From Aggregatibacter segnis ATCC 33393 (GTDB lineage Bacteria > Pseudomonadota > Gammaproteobacteria > Enterobacterales > Pasteurellaceae), in contig NZ_GL622200.1 in the NCBI RefSeq assembly GCF_000185305.1, positions 993,703 to 1,057,702 on the forward strand: a stretch of DNA of 64,000 bases, read 5' to 3'. Below the pieces are notes generated by a model. That model did not search any database, was not told the origin of the DNA, and was given only the letters and a program-made list of their open reading frames with translations. Each line of letters begins with the position of its first letter. The stretch's first letter is position 1. This document shows, piece by piece, positions 1 through 11,902 of the stretch. A program made the position numbers and the translations under genes.

Positions 1-206
1 ATAGCACTGATGGCATTGGCAAAAAAGCAGAATTAGTCAAACTTTCCGGCTTTGGTGTTACCAATGCAAAAGTGATCTATGATGTAACAAAACACTTCAG
101 CGTAGAAGCCGGTGTCTCCAACTTGTTTGATAAAAACTACTACTATCATGCAGGTTATCCGGAAGAAGGACGCGTTTATTTCTCGAATTTGAAATACAGC
201 TTCTAA
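1..206 (+). CDS. TonB-dependent outer-membrane receptor, C-terminal fragment
   Basis: Only the last 67 codons lie in the window, read in the frame starting at base 3 and ending at TAA 204-206. The fragment has the alternating aromatic/polar pattern of the last beta-strands of a TonB-dependent receptor barrel. It includes the typical motif EAGVSNLFDKNYYYH and ends in KYSF, the terminal aromatic residue that outer-membrane proteins use for barrel assembly. Such receptors import iron complexes, haem or other scarce ligands using TonB energy. The plug domain is outside the window, so the ligand cannot be named. A hairpin terminator follows directly. Confidence 0.8.
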   Translation, partial: STDGIGKKAELVKLSGFGVTNAKVIYDVTKHFSVEAGVSNLFDKNYYYHAGYPEEGRVYFSNLKYSF

Positions 207-237
207 CCCCCTTCTTAACAATTTTATTAATAACAAG

Positions 238-263
238 GCCCTGTTTAACAGGGCTTTATTTTT
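238..263 (+). terminator. Intrinsic terminator after the TonB-dependent receptor
   Basis: GCCCTGTT (238-245) pairs with AACAGGGC (247-254) and is followed by the T-rich run 255-263. It lies 32 bases after the receptor stop codon. Confidence 0.85.
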
Positions 264-418
264 GACTTAGATTGGCAAAAATACCATGAGAAAGCACAGC
301 ACTTTGTATTTTCTGAGCCTAAAGTGCGGTGTATTTTTTCCGTGTTTTTCAATTCATTTATGCAAAAATTGAGGCTTCGTATATAATGAGCCGCTTTCCA
401 AATAACCGAATAGAAACA

Positions 419-1351
419 ATGAATACAGCAAGCCAAACAGAAAAGAAACAAAGTTACAATTTCAATAAGTTACAAAAACGCCTACGCCGTAATGTGGGCA
501 ACGCCATTGCCGATTTCAATATGATTGAAGAAGGCGATAAAGTGATGGTATGCCTTTCCGGTGGGAAAGACAGCTATACCTTATTGGATATTTTGCTCAA
601 CCTACAACAAAATGCGCCGGTCAATTTCGATATTGTGGCGGTGAATTTAGACCAGAAACAACCGGGCTTTCCGGAGCATATTTTGCCTGAATATTTACAA
701 TCTATTGGTGTGAATTACAAAATTGTAGAAGAAAACACGTATGGTATTGTGAAAGAGAAAATCCCGGAAGGAAAAACCACTTGTTCTCTTTGTTCCCGTT
801 TACGTCGCGGGATTTTATACCGTACAGCGACCGAACTTGGTGCCACAAAAATCGCATTAGGGCATCATCGCGATGATATGTTGGCGACGCTGTTTCTAAA
901 CATGTTCTACGGCGGAAAATTAAAATCCATGCCGCCAAAATTGATTTCTGACGATGGCAAACAAATTGTGATTCGTCCGCTTGCCTATTGCAAAGAAAAA
1001 GACATTGAGAAATACGCCGTTGCGAAACAATTCCCAATCATTCCTTGTAACCTGTGCGGTTCACAGCCGAATTTGCAACGACAAGTGGTGAAAGACATGT
1101 TGAACACTTGGGATCGCCAATATCCGGGGCGTTTGGAAACCATGTTTAGCGCCATGCAAAACATTACCCTTTCTCATTTATGTGATCCGAAACTTTTCGA
1201 CTTTAAAGGCATTAAACACGGTCAAGCGCTTGAAGGTATCGAGGGCGATACTGCATTTGATGAGCAAAATATCACACCAATGCAATTTGATGATGAAGAT
1301 CAGACTGATTTCAGTGAACAAGAGATGATTGCATTTAAGGAAGTGAAGTAA
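419..1351 (+). CDS. ttcA: TtcA, tRNA 2-thiocytidine(32) synthetase
   Basis: The 310-residue protein thiolates cytidine 32 of certain tRNAs in an ATP- and iron-sulfur-dependent reaction in the cytoplasm. The PP-loop SGGKDS is at residues 47-52 and activates the tRNA base with ATP. The first cluster cysteines are in the CSLC motif (122 and 125) and a later CNLC provides the third. [16 protein letters not shown] is a family signature. The frame is open 30 codons further upstream, but the ATG at 419 gives the usual family length and start (MNTASQ). A TATAAT box at 382-387 would place the transcript start inside that upstream extension. The acidic C-terminal tail is slightly longer than the conserved core. 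Confidence 0.95.
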   Translation: MNTASQTEKKQSYNFNKLQKRLRRNVGNAIADFNMIEEGDKVMVCLSGGKDSYTLLDILLNLQQNAPVNFDIVAVNLDQKQPGFPEHILPEYLQSIGVNYKIVEENTYGIVKEKIPEGKTTCSLCSRLRRGILYRTATELGATKIALGHHRDDMLATLFLNMFYGGKLKSMPPKLISDDGKQIVIRPLAYCKEKDIEKYAVAKQFPIIPCNLCGSQPNLQRQVVKDMLNTWDRQYPGRLETMFSAMQNITLSHLCDPKLFDFKGIKHGQALEGIEGDTAFDEQNITPMQFDDEDQTDFSEQEMIAFKEVK

Positions 1352-1420
1352 AAAACGTGGCTAAAAACCACCGCACTTTTAGTGCGAGGTACCTAATAAA
1401 AGGCTATTGAAGACAAATAA

Positions 1421-1448
1421 AAAGGTGCATTTATACGCACCTTTTTAT
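1421..1448. terminator. Bidirectional terminator between ttcA and nlpC
   Basis: AAAGGTGC (1421-1428) pairs with GCACCTTT (1437-1444) around an 8-base loop. T-rich runs follow on both strands, so it can serve the convergent genes ttcA and nlpC. An imperfect inverted uptake-signal pair lies just upstream (1370-1390). Confidence 0.85.
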
Positions 1449-1471
1449 TTTATTTTTTTCTTCTACATCAC

Positions 1472-1954
1472 TTAAATACGTCTCGCCTGCCAATAGGCTT
1501 TGCGCCAATAATCACTATTCATGGAAGAATAAACGACACCACCTTTGGTTGAGGCATGGAGAAATTTATCCTCTTTCACATAAATTCCCACATGGTAGCC
1601 ATTTGGTCCTAAGCCTGTTTTAAAGAAGACTAAATCCCCGGTTTGAATATCTGATTTTTCGATATATTGTCCGTATTTAGCTTGATCTTTGGTTTGACGC
1701 GGTAATTTTATGCCAAAGCGATCAAAAAACGTGGTTTGCACAAAACCGGAACAATCCACCCCATTACGACCAAGCCCACCAAGCACATAAGGCGTTCCCG
1801 CCCATTCATGTTGTTGTTCGCTTAATAAAGCAATCGCCATAATGGGATCGTTAATTTGACCTTTGTAATTAATGCGCGAGGATTTGTATCCGCCGGAACA
1901 GGCAGCTAACGCCAACACACAACCACAAAGCAATAAAGATTTTAAAACACGCAT
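1472..1954 (-). CDS. nlpC: NlpC/P60-family lipoprotein, probable murein endopeptidase
   Basis: This 160-residue lipoprotein is expected to hydrolyse peptide bonds in peptidoglycan stem peptides at the outer membrane. The signal peptide ends in the lipobox LAAC with lipidated Cys19. The NlpC/P60 catalytic triad is visible: Cys68 in NGVDCSGFV, His121 in NGYHVGIYV and a third polar residue near His133 in FLHAST. Size and architecture match the MepS (Spr)/NlpC group. It follows ihfA on the same strand, but a terminator separates the two, so it probably has its own promoter. The closest functional comparison is E. coli MepS; I use nlpC because that name is usual in Haemophilus. Confidence 0.88.
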   Translation of the reverse strand: MRVLKSLLLCGCVLALAACSGGYKSSRINYKGQINDPIMAIALLSEQQHEWAGTPYVLGGLGRNGVDCSGFVQTTFFDRFGIKLPRQTKDQAKYGQYIEKSDIQTGDLVFFKTGLGPNGYHVGIYVKEDKFLHASTKGGVVYSSMNSDYWRKAYWQARRI

Positions 1955-1971
1955 TGATAGAACATCTCAAA

Positions 1972-2007
1972 CTAAAAAGCTATCAACAAGGACATTATTG
2001 ATAGCTT
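1972..2007 (-). terminator. Intrinsic terminator after ihfA
   Basis: On the minus strand AAGCTATCAA pairs with TTGATAGCTT (plus positions 2007-1998 and 1986-1977). A short T run follows at 1976-1972. Confidence 0.8.
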
Positions 2008-2020
2008 ATTTTTATACTTA

Positions 2021-2317
2021 TTAGGCTTTCGGTTTGACTTTTTCCACCCGATTACGCAATTTTTGTCCCGGTTTAAACACCACTACGCGGCGAGCAGAAA
2101 CCGGCACGCTTTCACCGGTTTTCGGATTACGCCCCGGACGAGAGGATTTATCGCGTAACTCAAAATTACCAAACCCGGATAATTTCACGTCATTCCCAGT
2201 TTCTAACGCAATTCGGATTTCCTCAAAAAAACTTTCGACTAAATCCTTGGCTTCACGTTTACTGAGATGGAATTTCTCAATAAGATTCTCGGCGAGTTCT
2301 ACTTTAGTTAATGTCAT
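2021..2317 (-). CDS. ihfA: Integration host factor subunit alpha
   Basis: The 98-residue HU/IHF-family protein pairs with IHF-beta to bend DNA sharply at specific sites in recombination, replication initiation and transcription. The DNA-binding arm signature [22 protein letters not shown] is intact up to the intercalating proline region, and the dimerisation helices [11 protein letters not shown] and [12 protein letters not shown] precede it. It starts 3 bases after the pheT stop codon, so it is the last gene of the pheS-pheT-ihfA transcript, as in enterobacteria and Haemophilus. The beta subunit is not in the window. Confidence 0.96.
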   Translation of the reverse strand: MTLTKVELAENLIEKFHLSKREAKDLVESFFEEIRIALETGNDVKLSGFGNFELRDKSSRPGRNPKTGESVPVSARRVVVFKPGQKLRNRVEKVKPKA

Positions 2318-2320
2318 AGT

Positions 2321-4711
2321 TTAATCTCTCAAGTAAGCATTAAAACGTTGTTTTAACTCAGATAATACCGCTGAAATTACTGCGTTAATTTCATCTTCTT
2401 CAAGGGTTTTTTCATTGTCTTGAATCACGAGGCTTATCGCTAAGCTCTTATGACCTTCTGCGACGCCACTACCTTGGTAAACGTCAAATAAATTCACTTG
2501 CGTTAATTTATCACCGCCTGCAACACGACAAGCGTCTAATACATCGTCTGCTGCAACACTATCCGCAACCACAAGAGCTAAGTCACGGCGATTCGCCGGG
2601 AAACGGGAAATTTCTTTTGCTTTCGCAATATCACGACGAGAAATATGCGCAATGGAAATTTCACACACAAATGCCTTGCCGTTGATACCAATTTTTTGAG
2701 CAATCGTCGGATGAAGTTGACCAATAAAACCAATTTCTTCACCGTCTAACATAATTGCAGCAGATTGCCCCGGATGTAACGCTGTGTATGATTTTGCTAC
2801 AAATTTTGCGCGATTTCCAGCAGAACTTAATGAAAGTAAATTTTCAATATAACCTTTTAAATCATAGAAATCGGCAGGCGCAGCTTTTTCGCTCCATTGT
2901 TCATTTGCTTTCGAACCGGTCATCACTGCCGCAAAAACTTGTTCTTGACGTACGCCAAATTCGGCTTTTTCATCCGGTACAAAACGTAAACCAAATTCAA
3001 ACAAACGCACACGATTTTGTTGACGATTTTGGTTATAACTTACCGCCCCTAGCAATCCGGTTAATAGTGAAACGCGCATCGCGGACATTTCAACAGAAAT
3101 TGGGTTAGGTAGAATAAACGGTTTAATTTCCGGGTGGAGTAAACTTTGAATTTTCGGATCAACAAAGCTATAAGTAATGGCTTCATAAAAATCGCAACTC
3201 ACTAATGCCGCTTTAATTCGCGATAATTCAATGTCTGCTTCGCTATGTTCACGCATACGCAAATGCGCTAACGGTGCATTATTTGGAATACTGTTATAGC
3301 CATAAATACGCGCGACTTCTTCAATTAAATCTTCTTCGATTTCAATGTCAAAACGCCAAGATGGCGCAACAGCCGTCCAACTGTTGTTAGCGTAAGAAAC
3401 CTGTAAACCAAGGCGTTGTAAAATATCGGTTACCGTTTCTGTTTCAATATGATGGCCAAGTAACGCATCTAATTTGTGACGTTGTAATGTGACTTGTTGA
3501 CGTTTTGGTAAATGGGCTTCATGAGTCACTTCACAAATTTCACCGGCTTCCCCACCACAAATCTCTAATAAAAGTGCGGTCGCTCTTTCCATTGCTTTAC
3601 GTGGCAATTCAAAATCCACACCACGCTCAAAGCGATGAGAAGAATCTGTATGCAAACCATATTGACGAGCACGACCGGTAATCGCCAATGGCGCAAAAAA
3701 TGCTGCTTCTAAAATCACATCTTTTGTGTTTTCTACATTCACACCACTGGCTTCACCACCGAAGATCCCCGCCATTGCCAATGCACCATTTTGGTCGGCA
3801 ATCACTAAAGTGTTCGGTTGAAGTTTCGCTGTCGTACCATCTAACAAGACAAGCTCTTCATTTTCTTTCGCCATGCGAACTTGTACCGGTTGTGCCACTT
3901 TTGCCATATCAAAAGCGTGCATCGGTTGGCCCAATTCAAGCAAAATATAGTTCGTGACATCCACAATTGGATCGATAGAACGAATATCGCAACGGCGCAA
4001 TTTTTCTTGTAACCACATTGGTGACTGCGCTTTAACATTGACATTCTTAATCACACGTAATAAATAACGCGGACAGGCTTCGGCAGCTTGAACATCAATT
4101 TGTACTTTATCGCTAATGGTCGGTTTAACCACCTCAAAGTGCGGTGGATTTTCGTGAAGTTTATTCACCACAGCTAATTCACGCGCCACACCGGCAATGC
4201 TTAAACAGTCTGCACGGTTTGGCGTTAAGCTGATTTCAATAGCGCTGTCGTCTAATGTTAAATAATCGCGTAAATTGGTACCGATAGGCGCATCTTGTGG
4301 CAATTCGATAATGCCATTGGCATCAGATTCAATGCCGAGTTCGCTGAATGAGCAAAGCATGCCTTCGGAAGGTTGTCCGCGTAATTTGGTTTTCTTGATT
4401 TTGAAATCACCCGGTAATTCAGCGCCTTCTACCGCACAAGCCACTTTCAAGCCTTGACGACAATTCGGTGCACCACACACGATATCTAACAAACGCTCGC
4501 CGCCCACATTCACTTTGGTTACGCGTAATTTATCGGCATCAGGATGTTGTGCGCATTCCACCACTTCGCCTACAACCACACCGGTGAAATCGCCGGCCAC
4601 TTTTTCTACTCCGTCAACTTCCAAGCCTAACATGGTAATTTGTTCGCAAAGTTGTTCCGTAGAAATCGCTGGATTAACCCATTCGCGTACCCATTGTTCA
4701 CTAAATTTCAT
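2321..4711 (-). CDS. pheT: Phenylalanyl-tRNA synthetase beta subunit
   Basis: The 796-residue large subunit of the heterotetrameric PheRS contributes tRNA binding and editing while PheS performs aminoacylation. The order is typical: N-terminal tRNA-binding OB domain (about 40-150), B3/B4 editing domain (about 210-380), B5 DNA-binding-like domain (about 400-475), a catalytic-like core, and the C-terminal FDX-ACB domain with [14 protein letters not shown] near residue 710. Length matches E. coli (795). It starts 19 bases after pheS. Two uptake signals are embedded (3572-3580 and 4137-4145); the second is read as part of HENPPHFEV. Confidence 0.97.
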   Translation of the reverse strand: MKFSEQWVREWVNPAISTEQLCEQITMLGLEVDGVEKVAGDFTGVVVGEVVECAQHPDADKLRVTKVNVGGERLLDIVCGAPNCRQGLKVACAVEGAELPGDFKIKKTKLRGQPSEGMLCSFSELGIESDANGIIELPQDAPIGTNLRDYLTLDDSAIEISLTPNRADCLSIAGVARELAVVNKLHENPPHFEVVKPTISDKVQIDVQAAEACPRYLLRVIKNVNVKAQSPMWLQEKLRRCDIRSIDPIVDVTNYILLELGQPMHAFDMAKVAQPVQVRMAKENEELVLLDGTTAKLQPNTLVIADQNGALAMAGIFGGEASGVNVENTKDVILEAAFFAPLAITGRARQYGLHTDSSHRFERGVDFELPRKAMERATALLLEICGGEAGEICEVTHEAHLPKRQQVTLQRHKLDALLGHHIETETVTDILQRLGLQVSYANNSWTAVAPSWRFDIEIEEDLIEEVARIYGYNSIPNNAPLAHLRMREHSEADIELSRIKAALVSCDFYEAITYSFVDPKIQSLLHPEIKPFILPNPISVEMSAMRVSLLTGLLGAVSYNQNRQQNRVRLFEFGLRFVPDEKAEFGVRQEQVFAAVMTGSKANEQWSEKAAPADFYDLKGYIENLLSLSSAGNRAKFVAKSYTALHPGQSAAIMLDGEEIGFIGQLHPTIAQKIGINGKAFVCEISIAHISRRDIAKAKEISRFPANRRDLALVVADSVAADDVLDACRVAGGDKLTQVNLFDVYQGSGVAEGHKSLAISLVIQDNEKTLEEDEINAVISAVLSELKQRFNAYLRD

Positions 4712-4730
4712 ACTTATCTCTCACTCAAAA

Positions 4731-5738
<1,008 letters not shown>

Positions 5739-5913
5739 TTAATCTATCTAAAAAATGCTGTCAATAATAATACTAACTGCTTAGAAAATCACGCGATTTA
5801 TCTATGACCGCGGAAATTATTCCGTAATAAAACGAAGATTTATAGGGAAAAATGACCGCACTTTATTCTTCCGTTTACATTTCAACTGAAACTTTTCAGC
5901 CATTTTCTTTGGA

Positions 5914-5945
5914 TAAAAAAATAGAGGCTTAAAAAAGCCTCTATT
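5914..5945 (-). terminator. Intrinsic terminator after htpX
   Basis: AATAGAGGCTT (5920-5930, complement read) pairs with AAGCCTCTATT (5935-5945) around AAAA. A T run follows on the minus strand at 5919-5914. Confidence 0.88.
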
Positions 5946-5961
5946 TATTAAAATTTTACTA

Positions 5962-6831
5962 TTAAGGTAATTGTTGCAATGCTTCAATACGTTTTTCCAA
6001 CGGCGGGTGGCTTAAGAACAATTCTGTTAAGCCGCCACCACGTTTACCGTTAATGGCAAATGCCGCCAAGGTGGAGCCTTCCAGCTCTTCCGGTTCATGC
6101 AAGTTTTGTAAGCGTTTTAGCGCATCAATCATTTTTTGCTTACCCACTAAATTCGCTGAACCTGCATCGGCTCTGAATTCACGTTGGCGGGAGAACCACA
6201 TAGCAATCATGCTTGCCAAGAAACCAAATACGACTTCAAGCACCATCGAAACTAAGAAATAGCTCCCGGAATTGCTTGAGCTTTCACTGCCCTGATTGCG
6301 GGAATTCGCCACCACGTTTGCAATGATACGTGATAAGAAAATCACGAAAGTATTCAACACACCTTGCAATAACGCCATGGTCACCATATCGCCGTTTTTA
6401 ATATGACTAACTTCGTGCGCCAAAACAGCTTCAGCTTCGCCACGAGTCATTTTATTTAACAAACCGGTACTCACCGCCACTAACGAATTGTTTTTGCTTG
6501 CGCCGGTGGCAAAAGCATTTACATCAGCAGAATGGTAAATAGCGACTTCAGGGCGTGGTAAACCGGCACGATCTGCTTGTGAATATACGGTATCCAATAA
6601 CCAACGCTCTGTTTCGTTGCGTGGTTGTTGAATCACTTCAGCACCCACAGAACGAATTGCCATGGTTTTGGACATAAATAACGAAATAATAGAACCTGCA
6701 AAACCAAATAATGCGGCAAACAGCATTAAACCGCTCGCATCACGAGATTGAATGCCGGTTAACGATAAAATGATGTTAAAAACCAACAATACTGCCATAT
6801 TGGTCGCAAGGAAAAGTAAAATGCGCATCAT
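5962..6831 (-). CDS. htpX: HtpX, inner-membrane zinc metalloprotease
   Basis: HtpX degrades misfolded or damaged inner-membrane proteins and complements FtsH in membrane quality control. The 289-residue protein starts [11 protein letters not shown], matching the E. coli start, behind an AGGAG site; the frame is open 69 codons further upstream but that part is not conserved. Two N-terminal membrane helices are followed by the zinc-binding HEVSH motif in [14 protein letters not shown], two further hydrophobic segments, and the glutamate ligand region [14 protein letters not shown]. It stands alone between pheS and rnpB. In E. coli the gene is CpxR-controlled; no such site was identified here. 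Confidence 0.94.
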   Translation of the reverse strand: MMRILLFLATNMAVLLVFNIILSLTGIQSRDASGLMLFAALFGFAGSIISLFMSKTMAIRSVGAEVIQQPRNETERWLLDTVYSQADRAGLPRPEVAIYHSADVNAFATGASKNNSLVAVSTGLLNKMTRGEAEAVLAHEVSHIKNGDMVTMALLQGVLNTFVIFLSRIIANVVANSRNQGSESSSNSGSYFLVSMVLEVVFGFLASMIAMWFSRQREFRADAGSANLVGKQKMIDALKRLQNLHEPEELEGSTLAAFAINGKRGGGLTELFLSHPPLEKRIEALQQLP

Positions 6832-6991
6832 CGATGAAAAACTCCTAAATAAAACAGTAATAAAAACACGCTTGGCTATAATGGCGACAAAAAAAGGAAA
6901 ATCAAGTATGCCAATGAATTCAATGAGAAAAAATGTTGTTTTATTGGAAAAAGAGAAAAGTGCGGTGGATTTTGACGATGTTTTTTGAAAA

Positions 6992-7384
<393 letters not shown>

Positions 7385-7506
7385 GCGCGCAGTATAGCTT
7401 AAATTCAAGGTGAAATATAGTGTTAAGTAAAAAGTTGGGCTAGAATGAACGCCACAAAAACAGGCCTAAAATACACCGCACTTTTGTGCCACATAAGGAA
7501 ACTTCA

Positions 7507-8442
7507 ATGAATTATTTACAAATTGCCCGAGAAACCCTGGGCGTTGAAGAAAAAGCCCTCGGACAACTCAGCGAAAAATTAGACTGCACCTTCACTGAGG
7601 TTGTTGATTTAATTTTAAATTGCAAAGGCCGTTTGGTGATCGGCGGTATCGGCAAATCCGGTTTAGTGGGCAAAAAAATGGTCGCCACCTTTGCTTCCAC
7701 CGGCACACCGAGTTTTTTCCTGCATCCTACGGAAGCCTTTCACGGTGATTTAGGCATGTTGAAACCCATTGATGTGGTGATGCTCATTTCTTACAGCGGC
7801 GAAACCGACGATGTAAACAAACTCATTCCAAGCCTGAAAAACTTCGGCAACAAAATCATTGCGCTCACGTCCAATAAAAATTCCACTTTAGCGCGTCATG
7901 CGGATTATGTGTTGGACATTAGCGTAGAACGGGAAGTCTGCCCGAATAACCTTGCACCGACCACTTCCGTGGTTGTGACCATGGCGTTGGGCGATGCGTT
8001 GGCAGTTTGTTTAATGCGCGCGCGCGATTTCCAACCGGAAGATTTTGCGAAATTCCATCCGGGCGGCAGCTTAGGTCGCCGTTTGTTATGCCGCGTGAAA
8101 GATCAAATGCAAACTCGCTTACCGATCGCCGCCTTAACGACCTCCTTCACCGATTGCTTAACCATTATGAATGAAGGTCGTATGGGCGTAGCGTTGGTCA
8201 TGGAGCAACAGCAATTACGCGGTATTATCACCGATGGTGACATTCGCCGTGCATTAACGGCCAACGGTGCCAATACGCTTAGCAAAACCGCACAGGAATT
8301 GATGACCTCTCATCCAAAAACTATTCATCAAGATACCTATTTATCTGAAGCGGAAAATTATATGAAAGCGCACAAAATTCACTCTTTGGTTGTGGTGGAT
8401 GATGCGCAAAATGTGGTCGGTTTAGTGGAGTTCTCAAGCTGA
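7507..8442 (+). CDS. kdsD: D-arabinose-5-phosphate isomerase (KpsF/GutQ family)
   Basis: KdsD converts D-ribulose 5-phosphate to D-arabinose 5-phosphate, the first step of Kdo synthesis for lipopolysaccharide. The 311-residue protein has a sugar-isomerase (SIS) domain (about 35-170) with the phosphate-binding GGIGKSGLVGKKMVATFAST and a second motif LISYSGETDDV. Two CBS domains follow (about 205-311), including the repeat GIITDGDIRRAL. The start at 7507 follows an AAGGAAA site and gives family length. Its stop overlaps the start of kdsC (TGATG), so the two enzymes are translationally coupled. The downstream Kdo genes kdsA and kdsB are not in the window. Confidence 0.94.
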   Translation: MNYLQIARETLGVEEKALGQLSEKLDCTFTEVVDLILNCKGRLVIGGIGKSGLVGKKMVATFASTGTPSFFLHPTEAFHGDLGMLKPIDVVMLISYSGETDDVNKLIPSLKNFGNKIIALTSNKNSTLARHADYVLDISVEREVCPNNLAPTTSVVVTMALGDALAVCLMRARDFQPEDFAKFHPGGSLGRRLLCRVKDQMQTRLPIAALTTSFTDCLTIMNEGRMGVALVMEQQQLRGIITDGDIRRALTANGANTLSKTAQELMTSHPKTIHQDTYLSEAENYMKAHKIHSLVVVDDAQNVVGLVEFSS

Positions 8443-8996
8443 TGACAACAGAGTTACAAGAAAAATTAAAACAGGTGAAATTCGTTATCACCGATGTGGA
8501 CGGCGTATTAACGGACGGTTTACTGCACTACGATGCTAACGGCGAAGCGCTCAAAAGTTTTCATGTGCGCGATGGTTTAGGCATTCGGATGTTGATGGAA
8601 GCCGGCATTCAGGTTGCTGTGTTATCCGGACGTGATTCGGCAATTTTGCGCAAACGCATTGCCGATTTAGGCATTAAACTCGCCTTTTTAGGCAAGCTGG
8701 AAAAAGAAAGTGCCTGTTTTGAATTATGTCGCCAAGCCGGTGTTGAGCTGGAGCAAACAGCTTACATTGGCGATGACAGCGTTGATCTCCCGGCTTTCGC
8801 TGTTTGTGGACTTTCCTTCGCGGTTGCCGATGCACCGGAATATGTCAAAAACTGTGCCGATTACACCTTAGGCTTAGGCGGCGGAAAAGGCGCCTTCCGT
8901 GAAATGTCCGATATGATTCTCAACGCCCAAGGCAAAGCCGAAATTTACAATTCAGCTCAAGGATTTTTGAAGACGGCAAAAAAGATGGCGCAGTAA
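8442..8996 (+). CDS. kdsC: Kdo-8-phosphate phosphatase
   Basis: KdsC removes phosphate from 3-deoxy-D-manno-octulosonate 8-phosphate to give free Kdo in the cytoplasm. The 184-residue protein is a compact HAD-superfamily enzyme without a cap domain. It has the nucleophile motif DVDGVLTDG at residues 19-27, motif II LSGRDS, the conserved lysine in FLGKLEK, and motif IV GDDSVDLP. It functions as a tetramer in relatives. The gene overlaps kdsD by one base and is followed by an uptake signal at 9014-9022 and then the trp promoter. Confidence 0.95.
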   Translation: MTTELQEKLKQVKFVITDVDGVLTDGLLHYDANGEALKSFHVRDGLGIRMLMEAGIQVAVLSGRDSAILRKRIADLGIKLAFLGKLEKESACFELCRQAGVELEQTAYIGDDSVDLPAFAVCGLSFAVADAPEYVKNCADYTLGLGGGKGAFREMSDMILNAQGKAEIYNSAQGFLKTAKKMAQ

Positions 8997-9110
8997 AAAC
9001 GCCGTAAAAAACGACCGCACTTTTTGACTCATATCGTGGGCGGATATTAAATTCGCCCTACTTCGCTATTCATCCATTCCCACCATTCTTAAACAAAATT
9101 TTAATTTTTC

Positions 9111-9145
9111 TTGACTTTAAATACCTGCACTAGTTTAATAGTGCA
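9111..9145 (+). promoter_or_regulatory. trpE promoter overlapped by a TrpR-type operator
   Basis: The -35 box TTGACT (9111-9116) and the -10 box TTTAAT (9134-9139) are separated by exactly 17 bases. The -10 lies inside the 20-base near-palindrome TGCACTAGTTTAATAGTGCA (9126-9145), whose core CTAGTTTAATAG resembles the E. coli TrpR operator core CTAGTTAACTAG. Repressor bound there would block RNA polymerase. Only about 28 bases separate the predicted start of transcription from the trpE start, leaving no room for a tryptophan leader peptide and attenuator. Confidence 0.8.
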
Positions 9146-9174
9146 ACTTTATTTTATGTTTTAAGGAAATGAGA

Positions 9175-10722
9175 ATGTCTTCCGCTTTTATTCAAACTTT
9201 TACGCAAAACGTAGCTTATCACAGCGACCCTACCGCTATTTTCGCCACCTTATGTGAAAACAAACCGAATACGCTACTTTTAGAATCTGCTGAGATCTCC
9301 AGCAAAAACAGTCTGAAAAGTTTATTACTCGTTAACGCAGCCATGAAAATTTCTTGTTTGGGACAAACCGTCACTTTTCATGCGTTAACCGACAACGGTG
9401 CCGCAGTGTTACCGTTAATTGCGCAAAAGCTCTCGGCACAGGTAAACGTAACATCCCAAACAAGCACCGAACTGCAAGTGGAATTCAAACCTGTCGACAA
9501 TAATACAGACGAAGACAGCAAATTATTGGCGCACAGCATTTTCGACGGGTTGCGTTGTTTCACCGAACTTTATCAGGCAAGCTCGTTGCCGGTTTTTTTA
9601 GGCGGGTTATTCGCCTATGACTTGGTGGCAAATTTTATTCCGATGGAAAACATCACTTTGCAAGATGATGGCATTACCTGTCCTGATTATTGCTTTTATT
9701 TAGCGGAACAATTACTGGTGATTGACCATCAATTGCAACAAGCGAAATTACAAACCTTTTGTTTTGCACAAAATGCGTTGGCTACGTTGCAGCAGAACGC
9801 CCAAGAGATTGCCAAAAAACTCTTGGAAATTCGACCGCACTTGAGCCTCAAATCGGCTTCTACCGAGGTTGCCATTAATTTAGATGATGATAAATTCAAG
9901 AAAATTATTGAGCGCCTGAAGCAACATATTTATTGTGGCGACGTGTTCCAAATCGTGCCGTCCCGTCGTTTCTCCCTTGAATGCCCGAATACGTTGGCGA
10001 CTTATCGTCAGTTAAAACAAAACAACCCAAGCCCGTATATGTTCTTTATTCAAGACGAGGATTTCACTTTGTTCGGTGCTTCACCGGAAAGTGCCTTGAA
10101 ATATTCGCAAACTACCCGTCAGTTGGAGATCTATCCGATTGCCGGCTCCCGTCCGCGCGGCTTTGATGCTGACGGCAATATCGATCCCGAATTGGATTCC
10201 CGTTTGGAACTGGAATTGCGTTTGGATCATAAAGAACAAGCGGAACATTTGATGTTGGTGGATTTAGCCCGTAACGACATCGCCCGTGTGTGCGAAAGTA
10301 AAACCCGTCATGTGAAAGATTTAATGCAGGTGGATCGTTATTCGCACATTATGCACCTTGTTTCTCGCGTTGTAGGTAAACTTCGCCCTGAACTGGATGC
10401 GTTACACGCTTATCAAGCCTGTATGAACATGGGCACGCTAACCGGTGCACCGAAAATTAAAGCTATGCAGCTAATTTATCAATTTGAACAACAAAAACGC
10501 CACAGTTACGGCGGTGCCGTAGGCTATTTACAATCTGATGGCAATTTTGACACCTGTATTGTGATTCGCTCCGCCTTCGTGCAAAACGGTATTGCCCATG
10601 TGCAAGCCGGTTGCGGTACGGTGTTGGATTCCGACCTGCAAATGGAAGCCGACGAAACCCGTCACAAAGCCCGTGCGGTCATCAACGCCATCGTACAAAC
10701 CAATAAGAAAGCGAATCAATAG
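9175..10722 (+). CDS. trpE: Anthranilate synthase component I
   Basis: TrpE makes anthranilate from chorismate with ammonia supplied by TrpG, the first committed step of tryptophan synthesis. The protein is 515 residues from the ATG at 9175. An ATG six bases earlier is in frame but lies only one base from the AAGGA site, so the second is preferred. The feedback-inhibition motif LLLESAE is near residue 33. The chorismate-binding domain covers about residues 230-505 with PSRRFSLE, GASPESALK, PIAGSRPRG, DLARNDI and GTLTGAPKIKAM. The stop codon overlaps the ribosome-binding site of trpG. Confidence 0.97.
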   Translation: MSSAFIQTFTQNVAYHSDPTAIFATLCENKPNTLLLESAEISSKNSLKSLLLVNAAMKISCLGQTVTFHALTDNGAAVLPLIAQKLSAQVNVTSQTSTELQVEFKPVDNNTDEDSKLLAHSIFDGLRCFTELYQASSLPVFLGGLFAYDLVANFIPMENITLQDDGITCPDYCFYLAEQLLVIDHQLQQAKLQTFCFAQNALATLQQNAQEIAKKLLEIRPHLSLKSASTEVAINLDDDKFKKIIERLKQHIYCGDVFQIVPSRRFSLECPNTLATYRQLKQNNPSPYMFFIQDEDFTLFGASPESALKYSQTTRQLEIYPIAGSRPRGFDADGNIDPELDSRLELELRLDHKEQAEHLMLVDLARNDIARVCESKTRHVKDLMQVDRYSHIMHLVSRVVGKLRPELDALHAYQACMNMGTLTGAPKIKAMQLIYQFEQQKRHSYGGAVGYLQSDGNFDTCIVIRSAFVQNGIAHVQAGCGTVLDSDLQMEADETRHKARAVINAIVQTNKKANQ

Positions 10723-10732
10723 GAGTGACATC

Positions 10733-11317
10733 ATGGCAACTATTTTATTTTTAGATAACTTTGATTCCTTTACTTACAATTTGGTGGATCAATTTCGCGG
10801 ACTGGGACATCAGGTTCACATTTACCGCAATGATTGTGATTTAGCGATTTTAGAAAAAAACGCCTTGGCACAACCGGATACGATTCTTGCGCTCTCTCCC
10901 GGGCCGGGCACCCCGGATGAAGCGGGGAATATGATTCCGTTGATTAAGCGATTAATCGGCAAAGTACCGATGTTGGGCATTTGTTTGGGGCATCAAGCGT
11001 TAATCGAAGCCTTCGGTGGTAAAGTCGTTCATGCGGGTGAAATTTTGCACGGCAAAGTGTCCAGAATTGAACACGACAATGAAGCCATGTTCAAAGGTTT
11101 GACCAACCCGATGCCGGTAGCGCGCTATCATTCCCTCATGGGAATTAATTTGCCCGATGAATTGATTCCGAATGCTTCTTATCATGGCATTAATATGGCA
11201 ATTCGCCACCGCACTTTGCCCATTTGTAGCTTCCAATTCCATCCTGAATCTATTTTAACAGTGCAAGGGGCAAAGTTATTGGCGCAATCGGTGGAATGGT
11301 TGTTGAAACGGAATTAA
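10733..11317 (+). CDS. trpG: Anthranilate synthase component II (glutamine amidotransferase)
   Basis: TrpG hydrolyses glutamine and passes ammonia to TrpE. The 194-residue protein is a free-standing class I glutamine amidotransferase, unlike the TrpGD fusion of E. coli. The nucleophile cysteine is in LGICLGHQALIEAFGG and the His-Glu pair is in SFQFHPES. The oxyanion region LSPGPGTPDEAG is intact. Start at 10733 follows AGGAG, which overlaps the trpE stop. The frame is open upstream inside trpE, but that part is simply the trpE sequence in another frame. An uptake signal is read within the coding sequence at 11208-11216. A hairpin-ended repeat follows the gene. Confidence 0.95.
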   Translation: MATILFLDNFDSFTYNLVDQFRGLGHQVHIYRNDCDLAILEKNALAQPDTILALSPGPGTPDEAGNMIPLIKRLIGKVPMLGICLGHQALIEAFGGKVVHAGEILHGKVSRIEHDNEAMFKGLTNPMPVARYHSLMGINLPDELIPNASYHGINMAIRHRTLPICSFQFHPESILTVQGAKLLAQSVEWLLKRN

Positions 11318-11325
11318 TATACCAC

Positions 11326-11894
<569 letters not shown>

Positions 11895-11902
11895 GGACAA
11901 GG

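Noticed and set aside
9000..9175. A tryptophan leader peptide and attenuator before trpE
   Set aside because: No Trp-rich small frame or terminator/antiterminator pair; the promoter is too close to the gene.
10592..10732. An upstream extension of trpG by 47 codons
   Set aside because: The region codes for the end of trpE in another frame; the conserved TrpG start and ribosome-binding site are at 10733.
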